Positions 23,688-32,950 of a stretch of DNA of 38,969 nt are shown one piece after another; positions within the stretch are counted from its first letter, which is position 1, and each line of letters opens with the position of its first letter. The DNA is from Mangrovihabitans endophyticus (lineage in GTDB: Bacteria; Actinomycetota; Actinomycetes; Mycobacteriales; Micromonosporaceae). The stretch spans positions 1-38,969 of the forward strand of contig NZ_BMMX01000049.1 of the NCBI RefSeq assembly GCF_014646155.1, given 5' to 3'. The translations under genes and the position numbers were made by a program. The notes below the pieces were generated by a model that saw only the letters and a list, made by a program, of their open reading frames with translations, made no database searches and was not told the origin of the DNA.

Positions 23688-24554
23688 TCACCGCGGCGGG
23701 CAGTATTTCTCCAGGTATTCGTGCACCCGGGCGAGGTTGACCCGGGCGCTGTCGTGCGCCCGTTCCTCCCAGGCGAACACGCACACCGTGGCGATGCCGT
23801 CGAAGCCCACCTCGGCCAGGGTGCGGAAGAACAGGTCCCAGTCCACCTCGCCCTGCCCGATGTCCAGGTGCTGATGCACCCGCGCCGGCGAGCCCGGCGG
23901 GTTGACGATGTAGCGCAGCCCGGACGAGCCGCGGTGGTCGAACGAGTCGGCCAGGTGCACCTGGGTGAGAAGCGGCCCGGCGTGCCGCATCACCACGGCG
24001 AGGTCGCCGCCCTGGTGGAAGGTGTGCGGCGCGCAGTACAGAAAGGACACCAGGTCGGAGTTGATGCCGCGGACCAGGTCCACGCCGGCGACGCCGTCTT
24101 CGACGAAGTCGTCCGGGTGCGGCTCCAGCACCAGCCGCACCCCCTCGCGTTCGAAGACCGGCAGCAGTTCCTCCATGGACCGCCAGAACTGCGCCTCGCT
24201 GCGGTCCGGGTCCTCCGGCCGGCCGTTGAACTCCGAGTTCATCACCGGCACGCCCAACTCCACGGTGATCTCCACGGCCCGCTTCCAGTACCGCACCGCG
24301 GCCTGCCGGGCGTCCTCGTCCGGGCCGGACCAGCGGTACAGCGGCAGCACCGAGGCGACCTCCACCTCGGCCGCGGCCAGCGCCTTGCGCAGCGCCGCGA
24401 CGCCGGACCGATCCACCCGCGGATGCACGAAGAACGGCAGGAAGTCCTCCCGCGGGGACAGCTCGATGTAGCGGTAGCCCAGTTCGGCAACCACCGCGGG
24501 CAGATCCAGCAGGGGCACCTTACGCAGCATGTACGGGTCGAGGGCGATCTTCAT
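23688..24554 (-). CDS. iolH: IolH-like TIM-barrel isomerase/epimerase, inositol operon
   Basis: A 288-residue xylose-isomerase-like protein resembling IolH of actinobacterial iol clusters. Diagnostic stretches are MKIALDPYMLRKVPLLDLP, YIELSPREDFLPFFVHPRVD, LYRWSGPDEDARQAAVRYWK, LEPHPDDFVEDG and LRYIVNPPGSPARVHQHLDI. Metal ligands are probably the Glu/His residues in these blocks. The exact reaction of IolH is unsettled; isomerisation of a keto-inositol or related intermediate is likely. The ATG overlaps the iolG stop as ATGA, and the gene is the last of the operon. Confidence 0.88.
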   Translation of the reverse strand: MKIALDPYMLRKVPLLDLPAVVAELGYRYIELSPREDFLPFFVHPRVDRSGVAALRKALAAAEVEVASVLPLYRWSGPDEDARQAAVRYWKRAVEITVELGVPVMNSEFNGRPEDPDRSEAQFWRSMEELLPVFEREGVRLVLEPHPDDFVEDGVAGVDLVRGINSDLVSFLYCAPHTFHQGGDLAVVMRHAGPLLTQVHLADSFDHRGSSGLRYIVNPPGSPARVHQHLDIGQGEVDWDLFFRTLAEVGFDGIATVCVFAWEERAHDSARVNLARVHEYLEKYCPPR

Positions 24555-25603
24555 GCGGGCACCTCCCGGGAGTCGTTCACCGGCCGGGCCTGCGGTGCCG
24601 GCCGGTGGTAGAGCCGGGGGCGCTCGGCCATGCGCACCGCGACCCGTTCACCGGTGCGCAGGGCGGCCACCCCGGCGTCGGACACCACCGCAGCGGCGTA
24701 CCCGTCCCAGGCGCTCGGCCCGGCCGGCGCCCCGTCGGCGGCCAGCGCGTCGATCCACTCCTGCAGTTCCACGTCGTACGCGGCGAGGAAGCGTTCCCGC
24801 CAGTCCACGGGCACCGGCGCGGCCAGCGCGCCGGACCGGCGCACCGTGACGAGGCCGCGTTCGGCAAGCGCCGCCGTGCCGTTCTCGCCGAGGATCTCAC
24901 CGCGGATGTCGTAGCCGTACCGCACGTTGACCGAGATCTCCACGTCCACCAGCACCCCGCCGCCGGTCTCCAGCAGCAGCAACAGCGGGTCCTGCAGGTC
25001 GCCGCCGTTGCGGCTGCGGCGCGGGACGAGCACCCGCGCGGCGACGATCTCGTCGTCGAACATCCACCGCACCATGTCGATCTCGTGCACCGCGGTGTCG
25101 GTGATGGCGCTCTGCGGCTCGTAGAACGCGGGCACCCGTGGGTTGCGGTGCGCGCAGTGCATCATCAGCGGCGCGCCGATGTCTCCGGCGTCGACCACCT
25201 GTTTGAGCGCCCGGTACGCGGCGTCGTAGCGGCGCATGTAGCCGACCTGGACGAGCCGGGCGCCGTGGCGCACCTCCGCGTCGACCACCCGCAGGCACGC
25301 CTGTTGGGTGGTGGCCAGCGGCTTCTCACAGAAGACCGGCTTGCCGGCGGCGATCGCGGCGAGAACGTACTGCTCGTGGGTCGGTCCCCAGGAGCAGACC
25401 AGCACCGCGTCCACCTGCGGGTCGGCGATCACCTGCTCGCCGTCCGGCGCGGCGCGCGCCCCGGCCCGGTCGGCGATCCGTGCGGCAAGCGACGCGTCCA
25501 CGTCGGCGACGGCGGCCACGCGCACCCCGGCCAGCACGCGGGTCATCCGCCGGATGTGGTCCTGGCCGATCATGCCGGTGCCGATGACTCCGACGTTCAG
25601 CAT
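24551..25603 (-). CDS. iolG: Inositol 2-dehydrogenase (Gfo/Idh/MocA family)
   Basis: NAD-dependent oxidation of myo-inositol to 2-keto-myo-inositol (scyllo-inosose), the first catabolic step. The 350-residue product has the Rossmann motif GTGMIG at residues 8-13 and EKP with the catalytic lysine at 93-95. Asp168 and His172 in TDTAVHEIDMVRWMFDDE match the Asp-x3-His pair of B. subtilis IolG. A GGGAGGA ribosome site precedes the ATG. It lies 27 bp after the transporter ATPase gene and overlaps iolH. Confidence 0.92.
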   Translation of the reverse strand: MLNVGVIGTGMIGQDHIRRMTRVLAGVRVAAVADVDASLAARIADRAGARAAPDGEQVIADPQVDAVLVCSWGPTHEQYVLAAIAAGKPVFCEKPLATTQQACLRVVDAEVRHGARLVQVGYMRRYDAAYRALKQVVDAGDIGAPLMMHCAHRNPRVPAFYEPQSAITDTAVHEIDMVRWMFDDEIVAARVLVPRRSRNGGDLQDPLLLLLETGGGVLVDVEISVNVRYGYDIRGEILGENGTAALAERGLVTVRRSGALAAPVPVDWRERFLAAYDVELQEWIDALAADGAPAGPSAWDGYAAAVVSDAGVAALRTGERVAVRMAERPRLYHRPAPQARPVNDSREVPA

Positions 25604-25630
25604 GGGAGTCCTCCCTTTCCACCGGGCGGC

Positions 25631-26446
25631 TCAGCGGCCGAGCTCGTGGGACAACTCGGCGAGTTCGTCGCCGCCGGCCATCTGGGCGGTGAGCTCGTCC
25701 AGACTGACCTGGTTGCGGTTCTTGTCCAGCACGGTCGCGCCCAGCTTGAGGATCACGAAGTGGTCCCCGACGAGGTAGGCGTGGTGCGGGTTGTGGGTGA
25801 TGAAGACGACGCCCAGCCCGGCGTCGCGGGCGGCGGCCACATATTTGAGGACCACGCCGGACTGCTTGACGCCGAGCGCCGCGGTGGGCTCGTCGAGGAT
25901 GAGCACGCGGGCGCCGAAGTAGACCGCGCGGGCGATCGCGACGCATTGCCGCTGCCCACCGGACAGCGTGCCGATGGGCTGGTCGATGTCCCGCACGACG
26001 ATGCCCATCTTGCGCAGTTCCTCGTCGGCGACCGCCTTCATCCGGCGGATCCGCATGCCGGCCAGCGGGTAGCGGCCGGAGCGGATCTCCGAGCCGAGGA
26101 AGAAGTTGCGCCACACCTCCATCAGCGGCACCACGGCCAGGTCCTGATAGACGGTGGCGATGCCGTGGTCCAGCGCCTCGCGGGGCGAGCCGAAGGTGAC
26201 CGGACGGCCGTCCACGCTCAGCCGGCCCTCGCTGTGCGGGTGCAGACCCGACATGATCTTGATCAGGGTGGATTTGCCGGCGCCGTTGTCGCCGAGCACG
26301 CAGGTGACCTCGCCGGCGTTGACGCTCAGGTCGATGCCGCGCAGCGCTCGGATGGCGCCGTAGGACTTGCCGACGCCGGTCATCTCGATGAGCGGCTCAC
26401 CGGCGTGCAGCGCCCGGTCGGCGTGCCGGGCCAGGGTGTCGGTCAT
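25631..26446 (-). CDS. Sugar/inositol ABC transporter ATP-binding protein (single domain)
   Basis: Cytoplasmic ATPase of 271 residues. Walker A is GDNGAGKST (52-60), the signature LSGGQRQCVAIARAV, Walker B VLILDEPTAALG and the H-loop FITHNPHHAY. Most ribose-class (CUT2) transporters use a fused two-domain ATPase of about 500 residues; this one has a single domain, as in FrcA-type systems, and would act as a homodimer. The ATG at 26446 is used; the frame continues upstream into the permease gene without relevance. It starts 5 bp after the permease stop. Confidence 0.92.
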   Translation of the reverse strand: MTDTLARHADRALHAGEPLIEMTGVGKSYGAIRALRGIDLSVNAGEVTCVLGDNGAGKSTLIKIMSGLHPHSEGRLSVDGRPVTFGSPREALDHGIATVYQDLAVVPLMEVWRNFFLGSEIRSGRYPLAGMRIRRMKAVADEELRKMGIVVRDIDQPIGTLSGGQRQCVAIARAVYFGARVLILDEPTAALGVKQSGVVLKYVAAARDAGLGVVFITHNPHHAYLVGDHFVILKLGATVLDKNRNQVSLDELTAQMAGGDELAELSHELGR

Positions 26447-26451
26447 CGCGA

Positions 26452-27519
26452 TCAGCCCGCCTTCCGGGTCGTCGTGGACAGCCGTCGGACATACAGGTTG
26501 ACCAGCACGGCGAGCAGCAGCATGACGCCCAGGAACGCCTTGAACCAGTTGGGATCCCATCCGGCGTACACGATGCCCAGGCTGGTCATGCCGAAGATGA
26601 ACGCGCCGACCGCGACGCCGACCGCGTTGCCGAAGCCGCCGGTGAGCAGCGTGCCGCCGACCACCGCGGCGATGATGTAGAGGAACTCGTTGCCCACGCC
26701 GTTGCCGGCCTGCAGCGTGTTGAACCGGTAGAGGGTGTGCATGCCCACGAACCAGCCCAGGAACGACACCGTCATGAACAACGCGATCTTGGTCTTGATC
26801 ACCGGCACGCCGACCGCGCGGGCGCTGTCCGGAGCGCCGCCGACCGCGTAGATCCAGTTCCCGGTACGGGTGCGTTGCAGCACCCACGCGGCAAGCGCGA
26901 CGAACAGCGCCCACCACAGCACGGTGATCCACACGGTGACCGAGCCGACCCGGAAACTGGACGCGAAGACCGCCTGCAGCGAGTCGAACCCGTCCATCCG
27001 GCTGATGTCGGTGCTGGACACCGAACCGGTGACCAGCTTGGTGACGCCCAGGTTGGCGCCCTGCAGCACGAAGAACGTGCCCAGCGTGATGAGGAAGCTG
27101 GGTATCCCGGTGCGCATCACGAGGTACCCGTTGAGGAACCCGATGAGCAGGCAGAGGGCCAGCGACACCGCGGCGCCGACCCACAGGTTGATGCCGTAGT
27201 ACCAGCACAGCATCGAGTTGGCCAGGCCGGCCGAGGTGGTGATGACCCCGGCGGACAGATCGAATTCCCCGCCGATCATCAGCAGGCCCACGCCGACCGC
27301 CACGATGCCGATGGTGGACGACTGGTAGAGCACGGTGAACAAGGACTCGGCGGAGCGGAACGACGGCGCCGCCGACAGGAAGAAGACGAAGATGATGACC
27401 GCGGCCACCAGCGACCCGACCTCGGGCCGGGCGAGGACCCGGCGGCGCAGGGCGGGCGTGACGCGGGGTGACTCGCCGGGCTCCGGCGGCGCCGGAGCGG
27501 TCTGCACGGATTGGCTCAT
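26452..27519 (-). CDS. Sugar/inositol ABC transporter permease (RbsC/BPD_transp_2 family)
   Basis: Integral membrane protein of 355 residues with about nine or ten hydrophobic segments, starting near VGSLVAAVIIFVFFLSAAPSF (about 35-55, given in part). The GGEFDLSAGVITTSAGL stretch is the conserved region of ribose-type permeases, and GNAVGVAVGAFIFGMTSLGI lies near the C-terminus. It should form the translocation path for the binding protein encoded upstream and the ATPase downstream. The C-terminus ends in a basic cytosolic tail (RRLSTTTRKAG). Confidence 0.94.
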   Translation of the reverse strand: MSQSVQTAPAPPEPGESPRVTPALRRRVLARPEVGSLVAAVIIFVFFLSAAPSFRSAESLFTVLYQSSTIGIVAVGVGLLMIGGEFDLSAGVITTSAGLANSMLCWYYGINLWVGAAVSLALCLLIGFLNGYLVMRTGIPSFLITLGTFFVLQGANLGVTKLVTGSVSSTDISRMDGFDSLQAVFASSFRVGSVTVWITVLWWALFVALAAWVLQRTRTGNWIYAVGGAPDSARAVGVPVIKTKIALFMTVSFLGWFVGMHTLYRFNTLQAGNGVGNEFLYIIAAVVGGTLLTGGFGNAVGVAVGAFIFGMTSLGIVYAGWDPNWFKAFLGVMLLLAVLVNLYVRRLSTTTRKAG

Positions 27520-27561
27520 GAGCTCACGACCTTCAAGACAGACGGTACGCCCGCTGGCGTG

Positions 27562-28557
27562 TCACCGCGTGTTGTTCTTGGTGAACGGCAGGATCTTGTC
27601 GATGTTGGACTGGTCCACGAAGGACGGTCCGGTGAGCACCGCCTTGCCGCCGCCGATGTCGTTGCCGTTCTTCAGATAGAGGTACAGCGAGGTGACCGCC
27701 ATGTAGCCCTGCACGTACGGCTGCTGGTCGATGGAGAAATCGATCTTGCCGTCCTGGATGTCCTGCGCCGCCTCGGCGTTCAGATCGAAGGTGACCAGCT
27801 TGGCCTTGCTGCCGGAGGAGTCCATGGCCTTCAGCGCGTCGATGGCGATCGGCGCGCCCAGGGTGACGATCGCGTCGATCGACGAGTCCTGCGACAGCTT
27901 GGCCTGCAGGGTGGCCACCACGGCCGCGTCGTCGGCGCCGTTGACCTGGATGTTCTCGGTGCCGGACACGGCCGACTTCACGCCCGCGCAGCGCGCTTCC
28001 AGGGCGACCGAGCCGGCCGCCTGGATCACGCAGAGCGGGTGTTTCGCGCCCGCCTGGCCGAGCCGCCGCCCGGCCGTCTGGCCCGCGAGCGTCTCGTCCG
28101 AGCCGAAGTACATCAGAGCGCCGAGCTTGCGGTACTGGTCGATGCCGGAGTTGAAGCCGACCACCGGGATGCCCGCGTTGGTCGCCGTGCGCACCGCTCC
28201 GGCCAGCGCGTTCGGCGTGACGAGGGTGGTGGCGATGCCGCTGACGCGGGAATCGACGGCGTTCTGGATGAGCACCGCCTGTTTGGCGGCGTCCGGGTCG
28301 TTGGAGTAGCGCAGGATGACGCCCTCGTCCTTGGCGGCCTGGTTGGCGCCGGCCCGGATCTTGTCCCAGAAGGTGTCCCCGGGCGTCTCGTGGGTGATCA
28401 TCGCGATGGTGTATCCGGAGCTGCCCGGGGCGTTGCCGCCCCCGGTGTCACCGTCGTCGGCCTTCTGCCGGCCACCACCGCTGCAGGCGGTGGCGGACAG
28501 CGCCACCACCGCCAGCGCGGCGAGCAGGCGTACGCCCGCGGTGCGACGCGTCGTCAT
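27562..28557 (-). CDS. Sugar/inositol ABC transporter substrate-binding lipoprotein
   Basis: Periplasmic-binding-protein type 1 (ribose/inositol class) lipoprotein of 331 residues. The signal MTTRRTAGVRLLAALAVVAL is followed by a lipobox-like SATAC (C25) and a Gly/Asp-rich linker. The sugar-binding fold shows YTIAMITHETPGDTFWDKIR, GIPVVGFNSGID and VTFDLNAEAAQDIQDGKIDF. The ATG at 28557 places the signal peptide correctly; the open frame reaching upstream overlaps iolE. The position inside the iol operon makes myo-inositol or a stereoisomer the likely ligand (inference). Confidence 0.93.
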   Translation of the reverse strand: MTTRRTAGVRLLAALAVVALSATACSGGGRQKADDGDTGGGNAPGSSGYTIAMITHETPGDTFWDKIRAGANQAAKDEGVILRYSNDPDAAKQAVLIQNAVDSRVSGIATTLVTPNALAGAVRTATNAGIPVVGFNSGIDQYRKLGALMYFGSDETLAGQTAGRRLGQAGAKHPLCVIQAAGSVALEARCAGVKSAVSGTENIQVNGADDAAVVATLQAKLSQDSSIDAIVTLGAPIAIDALKAMDSSGSKAKLVTFDLNAEAAQDIQDGKIDFSIDQQPYVQGYMAVTSLYLYLKNGNDIGGGKAVLTGPSFVDQSNIDKILPFTKNNTR

Positions 28558-28621
28558 GGGAGGGATCCTTTCGCAGACGGGTGAGGACGAAGGAGAGGGG
28601 TTGGTGCGGGCCGCGGCGGTG

Positions 28622-29521
28622 TCAGCGCAGGCCCTGGTCGTTGAGGTACGCGCGGGTGCGCCCGGCGATGGGCAACGGGACGTCGAAGTCGACCGGGTAC
28701 ATGTCCTGTTCGACCACGACGAACAGGTCGGCCTCCAGCTCGCCGAGGGCGGACAGCACCGCGGGCACGTCCGGCCGACCGGACGGCGGCTCGACGCTGG
28801 CGCCCATCGCCACCGCCTGGCCGAACGCGAGATCCTCGGCCACCGCGCGGTCGGCGATCGCCGGATCCATCTGTTTGATGTGCACGTAGCCGATCCGCTC
28901 GGGATGGTCGCGGATGATCTTCGGCACGTCGGCCCGCCGGTAGGCGAGGTGCCCGGTGTCCAGGCAGAGCCACACGTGCCGGGGGTCGGTCCCGGCCAGG
29001 AAACGTTCGGTCTGCGCCTGCGTCTCCACCTGATAGTCGGCGTGCGGGTGGAAGCAGAGCCGCAGTCCGTATTCCTCGGCCACCATCCGGCCGAGGGTGT
29101 TGGTGTTGTCCACCAGCGCGCGCCAGCCGTCGTCGTCCAGTTCGGCCGGCTCGCGGTAGGCACCGGTGCGGTCGTCGCGATAGCCGGGCACCGGGACGAA
29201 CACCAGGTTGCGCGCGCCCAGCGCCCGGGTCAGCGCGGCGACCTCGCGGACCGCCTTCATGACCTGCGGGAGGTCCCGGTGCGGGCCACCCGACCCGGCC
29301 ACCGTGCCGCCCGCGCAGGACAACCCGCGCGCGGCCAGCTCGTCGCGCAGCCGGGCCGGATCGGTGGGCAGGTAACCGTACGGGCCGAGTTCCAGCCAGC
29401 GGTACCCGGCGGCGGCCAGCTCGTCGAGGAAGCGCGGCCAGGGCGTCTGCCGGGGGTCGTCGGCGAACCACACTCCCCAGGAGTCGGGGCAGCTACCCAG
29501 GTGCAGGTGTCGAAGGTGCAT
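28622..29521 (-). CDS. iolE: Probable 2-keto-myo-inositol dehydratase (IolE-like TIM barrel)
   Basis: Xylose-isomerase-like protein of 299 residues. IolE removes water from 2-keto-myo-inositol to give the diketone used by IolD. The N-terminal GSCPDSWGVWFADDP is the family hallmark. Metal-ligand regions are visible as YRWLELGPYGYL, LCFHPHADYQVET, WLCLDTGHLAY, YVHIKQMDP and VVVEQDMY. The start ATG at 29521 lies 8 bp after the iolA stop; the much longer open frame upstream is within iolA. Two other TIM-barrel homologues (20401-21402 and 23688-24554) are in the window, but only this one has the IolE signature. Confidence 0.85.
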   Translation of the reverse strand: MHLRHLHLGSCPDSWGVWFADDPRQTPWPRFLDELAAAGYRWLELGPYGYLPTDPARLRDELAARGLSCAGGTVAGSGGPHRDLPQVMKAVREVAALTRALGARNLVFVPVPGYRDDRTGAYREPAELDDDGWRALVDNTNTLGRMVAEEYGLRLCFHPHADYQVETQAQTERFLAGTDPRHVWLCLDTGHLAYRRADVPKIIRDHPERIGYVHIKQMDPAIADRAVAEDLAFGQAVAMGASVEPPSGRPDVPAVLSALGELEADLFVVVEQDMYPVDFDVPLPIAGRTRAYLNDQGLR

Positions 29522-29529
29522 GGCAGACC

Positions 29530-31026
29530 TCAGCTCGCCGTCGGGAAGTGCATGCTGGCGCCGTGCGCCGCGCCGGTGCCCGGCCAGCGGGAGGTGACCA
29601 CCTTCCCGCGGGTGTAGAACGCGATCCCCTCCGGGCCGTGGATGTGCCGCTCGCCGAACAGGGAGTCCTTCCAGCCGCCGAACGAGTAGTAAGCCATCGG
29701 CACCGGGAGGGGCACGTTGACGCCGATCATCCCGACCCGGACGCCGCGCTGGAAGGCGCGCGCGGCGGCCCCGCTGGCGGTGAAGATCGCGGTGCCGTTG
29801 CCGTACGGGTTGGCGTTGATCATCTCGATGGCCTCCTCGGCGGTGCCGGCGCGCAGCATGGACAGCACCGGGCCGAAGATCTCCTGCGTGTAGACGTCCA
29901 TCGAGGAGCGTACGTGGTCGATCACCGTGGGGCCGACGAAGAAGCCGTCCTCGTACCCGGCGACACGGTAGCCGCGCCCGTCCACCAGCACGTCCGCGCC
30001 CTGCCGCGCGCCGGAGCCGATCAGCGCCTCGATGCGCTGCTTGGCCGCGGCGGTCACCACCGGGCCCATCTCGCTCTTCGGGTCCCGCCCCGGGCCGACC
30101 ACTACCTCGGCGGCCCGGCGGGTGAGCAGCTCGGCGAGCGGATCGCCGGCGCCGCCGACGGCGACCGCGGCGGACACCGCCATGCAACGCTCCCCCGCCG
30201 AGCCGAAAGCGGCGGCGCTCAGGTGGCCGGCCACGAATTCCAGGTCCGCGTCCGGCAGCACCACGGCGTGGTTCTTCGCGCCGCCCAGGGCCTGCACCCG
30301 CTTGCCGTTCGCGGTCGCCCGGCCGTGCAGATAGCGCGCGATCGGCGTGGACCCGACGAACGAGACCGCGGCCACCCGCGGGTGGTCCAGCAACGCGTCC
30401 ACCGCGACCCGGTCGCCGTGCACCACGTTGAACACGCCGTCCGGCAGCCCCGCCTCCCGCCACAGCCGGGCCACCAGGTTGGACGCCGACGGGTCGCGTT
30501 CGCTGGGCTTGAGCACGAAGGTGTTGCCGCAGGCGATGGCCACCGGATGCATCCACATCGGAACCATCACCGGGAAGTTGAACGGGGTGATGCCGGCCAC
30601 CACACCCAGCGGCTCCCGGAAGCTGTACACGTCCACCCCGGTCGAGGCCTGGTCGGTGTAGGAGCCCTTGAGCAGGTGCGCGATGCCGCAGGCGAACTCG
30701 ACCACCTCCAGGCCGCGCTGCACCTCCCCGGCGGCGTCGGAGAGCACCTTGCCGTGCTCGGCGGAGATCACCCCGGCCAGCTCACCGGCGTGCGCGGCCA
30801 CCAGTTCCCGGAACGCGAACAGGATCGTCGCGCGGCGGCTCAGCGAGGTCTGGCTCCACGACTCGTACGCCTGCGCGGCCGCGCGCACCGCGGCGTCCAC
30901 GTCCCGCTCGTCGGCCAGCACCACCTCGTGCTGGCGCGCCCCGGTGGCCGGGTCGAAGACGCTCCCCCGGCCGGTGCCGGAGCCGGTCACCGGCCCACCG
31001 CCGATCCAGTGCTCGATGGTGCTCAC
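29530..31026 (-). CDS. iolA: Methylmalonate/malonate-semialdehyde dehydrogenase (CoA-acylating)
   Basis: Converts malonic semialdehyde, the end product of the inositol route, to acetyl-CoA and CO2; also called MmsA. The 498-residue length is typical. The nucleophile is C281 in FGSAGERCMAV. The position of the usual ALDH general-base Glu is Asn in QALGGAKNHAVV, as in CoA-acylating members. GITPFNFPVMVPMWMHPVAI is the characteristic N-terminal block. The GTG start at 31026 has a GAGAGG ribosome site. It is located between iolD (19-bp gap) and iolE (8-bp gap). Confidence 0.95.
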   Translation of the reverse strand: MSTIEHWIGGGPVTGSGTGRGSVFDPATGARQHEVVLADERDVDAAVRAAAQAYESWSQTSLSRRATILFAFRELVAAHAGELAGVISAEHGKVLSDAAGEVQRGLEVVEFACGIAHLLKGSYTDQASTGVDVYSFREPLGVVAGITPFNFPVMVPMWMHPVAIACGNTFVLKPSERDPSASNLVARLWREAGLPDGVFNVVHGDRVAVDALLDHPRVAAVSFVGSTPIARYLHGRATANGKRVQALGGAKNHAVVLPDADLEFVAGHLSAAAFGSAGERCMAVSAAVAVGGAGDPLAELLTRRAAEVVVGPGRDPKSEMGPVVTAAAKQRIEALIGSGARQGADVLVDGRGYRVAGYEDGFFVGPTVIDHVRSSMDVYTQEIFGPVLSMLRAGTAEEAIEMINANPYGNGTAIFTASGAAARAFQRGVRVGMIGVNVPLPVPMAYYSFGGWKDSLFGERHIHGPEGIAFYTRGKVVTSRWPGTGAAHGASMHFPTAS

Positions 31027-31045
31027 GGGGCATCGCCTCTCTTCC

Positions 31046-32950
31046 TCACAGATGCGGGCGCTGGCCACGCTTGGCGGATTCGTACGCCGCCCGCGCGGCG
31101 CGGGTGCTGTCCAGGTCGGACACCTCGGCGACCGGCACATCCCACCAGCTCTCGCTGTCCGGCACGGCGCCACGCGGGTCGGTTTCGATGTGCACGACGG
31201 TGAGCCGGTCGGCGGCGCGGGCCCGTTTCAGGCCCTCGGTCACCTCGGCCGTGGTGCGGCAGCGGATCACCGCCGCGCCCAGGCTCTCCGCGTTCGCGGC
31301 CAGGTCGACCGGCAGCAGGCCGCCGGTGTAGTCGCCGGTCACGGCGTCGCGGTAGCGGTAGCTGGTGCCGAAGCGCTGGGAGCCGAGCGATTCGCTGAGC
31401 GCCCCGATGGAGGCGAATCCGTGGTTCTGCACCAGGACCACGATCAGCTTCACGCCCTCGGCGACCGCGGTGACGATCTCCTGCGCCATCATCAGGTAGG
31501 AGCCGTCGCCGACAAGCGCGTACACCTCGCGGGACGGGTCGGCCATCTTCACGCCCAGCGCGCCGGCCACCTCGAACCCCATGCAGGAGTAGCCGTACTC
31601 GACCTGATATTGCGCCGGGTCGGTGGCCCGCCACAGCAGTTGCAGGTCGCCGGGCATGCTGCCGGCCGCCTGCACCACCACGTCGCGGTCGCCGCACGCC
31701 TCGTTGACCGCGCCGATCACCTCGGCCTGCGAGGGCTTCCCGGCGGCGTGCGATCCGGCGGGGCGCGGCGACCGGCTGTCGCGTCCGGCGTACGCCGCGT
31801 CCACCCGGCGCTGCCAGGCCGCCACGTCGGCGCGGTGCCGGTCCGGGAACCGCGTGCCGGACAGCGCGGACAGCAGCTCGGACAGCCCGGCCTGGGCGTC
31901 CGCCACGATCGGGTACGCGGACTGCTTGGCCGCGTCGAAGGCGGCCACGTTGATGTTCACGAACCGCACACCGGGATGCGCGAACGCGGTCCGCGAGGCG
32001 GTGGTGAAGTCGCTGTACCGGGTGCCCACGCCGATGATCACGTCGGCCTCGCGGGCCAGCCGGTTGGCCACCGGTGTGCCGGTCGCGCCGACCCCGCCCA
32101 CCGCGCACGGGTGATCCCAGCGCAGCGTGCCCTTGCCGGCGTGGGTGTCGGCCACCGGGATGCCCGTCTCGGCGGCGAACTGTTCCAGCTCGCCGCCGGC
32201 CTGCGCGTACCGGACGCCGCCGCCGGCGATGATCAGCGGACGCTGCGCGCCGCGCACCACCCGCGCCGCACGGGCCACCGCGGCCGGGTCGGGTAACGGC
32301 CGGGCCACGTGCCACACCCGGGCGGCGAACAGCTCGTCCGGGAAGTCGTACGCCTCCGCCTGCACGTCCTGCGGCAGGCAGAGGGTGACCGGGCCGGTCT
32401 CCGCCGGGTCGGTCAGCACCCGCATCGCGCCGAGCAGCGCGGACGGCAACTGTTCGGGACGCCACACGCGGTCGAAGAAGCGCGACACCGGGCGGAACGC
32501 GTCGTTGACGCTCACGTCGTAGCCGCGCGGATCCTCGAGTTCCTGCAGCACCGGCGCGGCCACCCGGGTGGCGAACACGTCGCTGGGCAGCAACAGCACC
32601 GGCAGCCGGTTGACGGCGGCGAGCGCGGCGCCGGTGAGCATGTTGGTGGAGCCCGGCCCGATGGACGCGGTGCAGGCGAAGGTGGACAGCCGGTTGCGCA
32701 TCCGCGCGTATCCGGCCGCGGCGTGCACCATCGCCTGCTCGTTGCGGGCCAGGTGGTACGGCAGGTCGGCGCCCGGCCGCCCGGCCGTGCGGGCACGCTG
32801 CTCCTGCAGCAGGGCCTGGCCGATGCCGGCCACGTTGCCGTGCCCGAAGATGCCGAAGCATCCGGCCACGGTGCGCTGCCGGGCGCCGTCGCGCTCGGTC
32901 CACTGGACGGCCAGGAACCGCACGACGGCCTGCGCGACGGTGAGCCTCAC
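31046..32950 (-). CDS. iolD: 3D-(3,5/4)-trihydroxycyclohexane-1,2-dione hydrolase
   Basis: Thiamine-diphosphate enzyme that opens the inositol ring, giving 5-deoxy-glucuronate. The 634 residues follow the acetolactate-synthase plan. The N-terminal PYR domain contains GCFGIFGHGNVAGIGQAL and FACTASIGPGSTNMLTGA (about 35-120), then a central Rossmann-like domain and a C-terminal PP domain with the ThDP motif GDGSYLMMAQE...QNHG. The GTG start at 32950 has AGGAG 7 nt upstream and overlaps the iolB stop as GTGA; the open frame upstream lies within iolB. Confidence 0.95.
   Translation of the reverse strand: MRLTVAQAVVRFLAVQWTERDGARQRTVAGCFGIFGHGNVAGIGQALLQEQRARTAGRPGADLPYHLARNEQAMVHAAAGYARMRNRLSTFACTASIGPGSTNMLTGAALAAVNRLPVLLLPSDVFATRVAAPVLQELEDPRGYDVSVNDAFRPVSRFFDRVWRPEQLPSALLGAMRVLTDPAETGPVTLCLPQDVQAEAYDFPDELFAARVWHVARPLPDPAAVARAARVVRGAQRPLIIAGGGVRYAQAGGELEQFAAETGIPVADTHAGKGTLRWDHPCAVGGVGATGTPVANRLAREADVIIGVGTRYSDFTTASRTAFAHPGVRFVNINVAAFDAAKQSAYPIVADAQAGLSELLSALSGTRFPDRHRADVAAWQRRVDAAYAGRDSRSPRPAGSHAAGKPSQAEVIGAVNEACGDRDVVVQAAGSMPGDLQLLWRATDPAQYQVEYGYSCMGFEVAGALGVKMADPSREVYALVGDGSYLMMAQEIVTAVAEGVKLIVVLVQNHGFASIGALSESLGSQRFGTSYRYRDAVTGDYTGGLLPVDLAANAESLGAAVIRCRTTAEVTEGLKRARAADRLTVVHIETDPRGAVPDSESWWDVPVAEVSDLDSTRAARAAYESAKRGQRPHL

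Noticed and set aside
26447..27208. Fused permease-ATPase protein from the long open frame
   Set aside because: This part is out of frame with the permease motifs, which are encoded in another frame; the ATPase starts at 26446.
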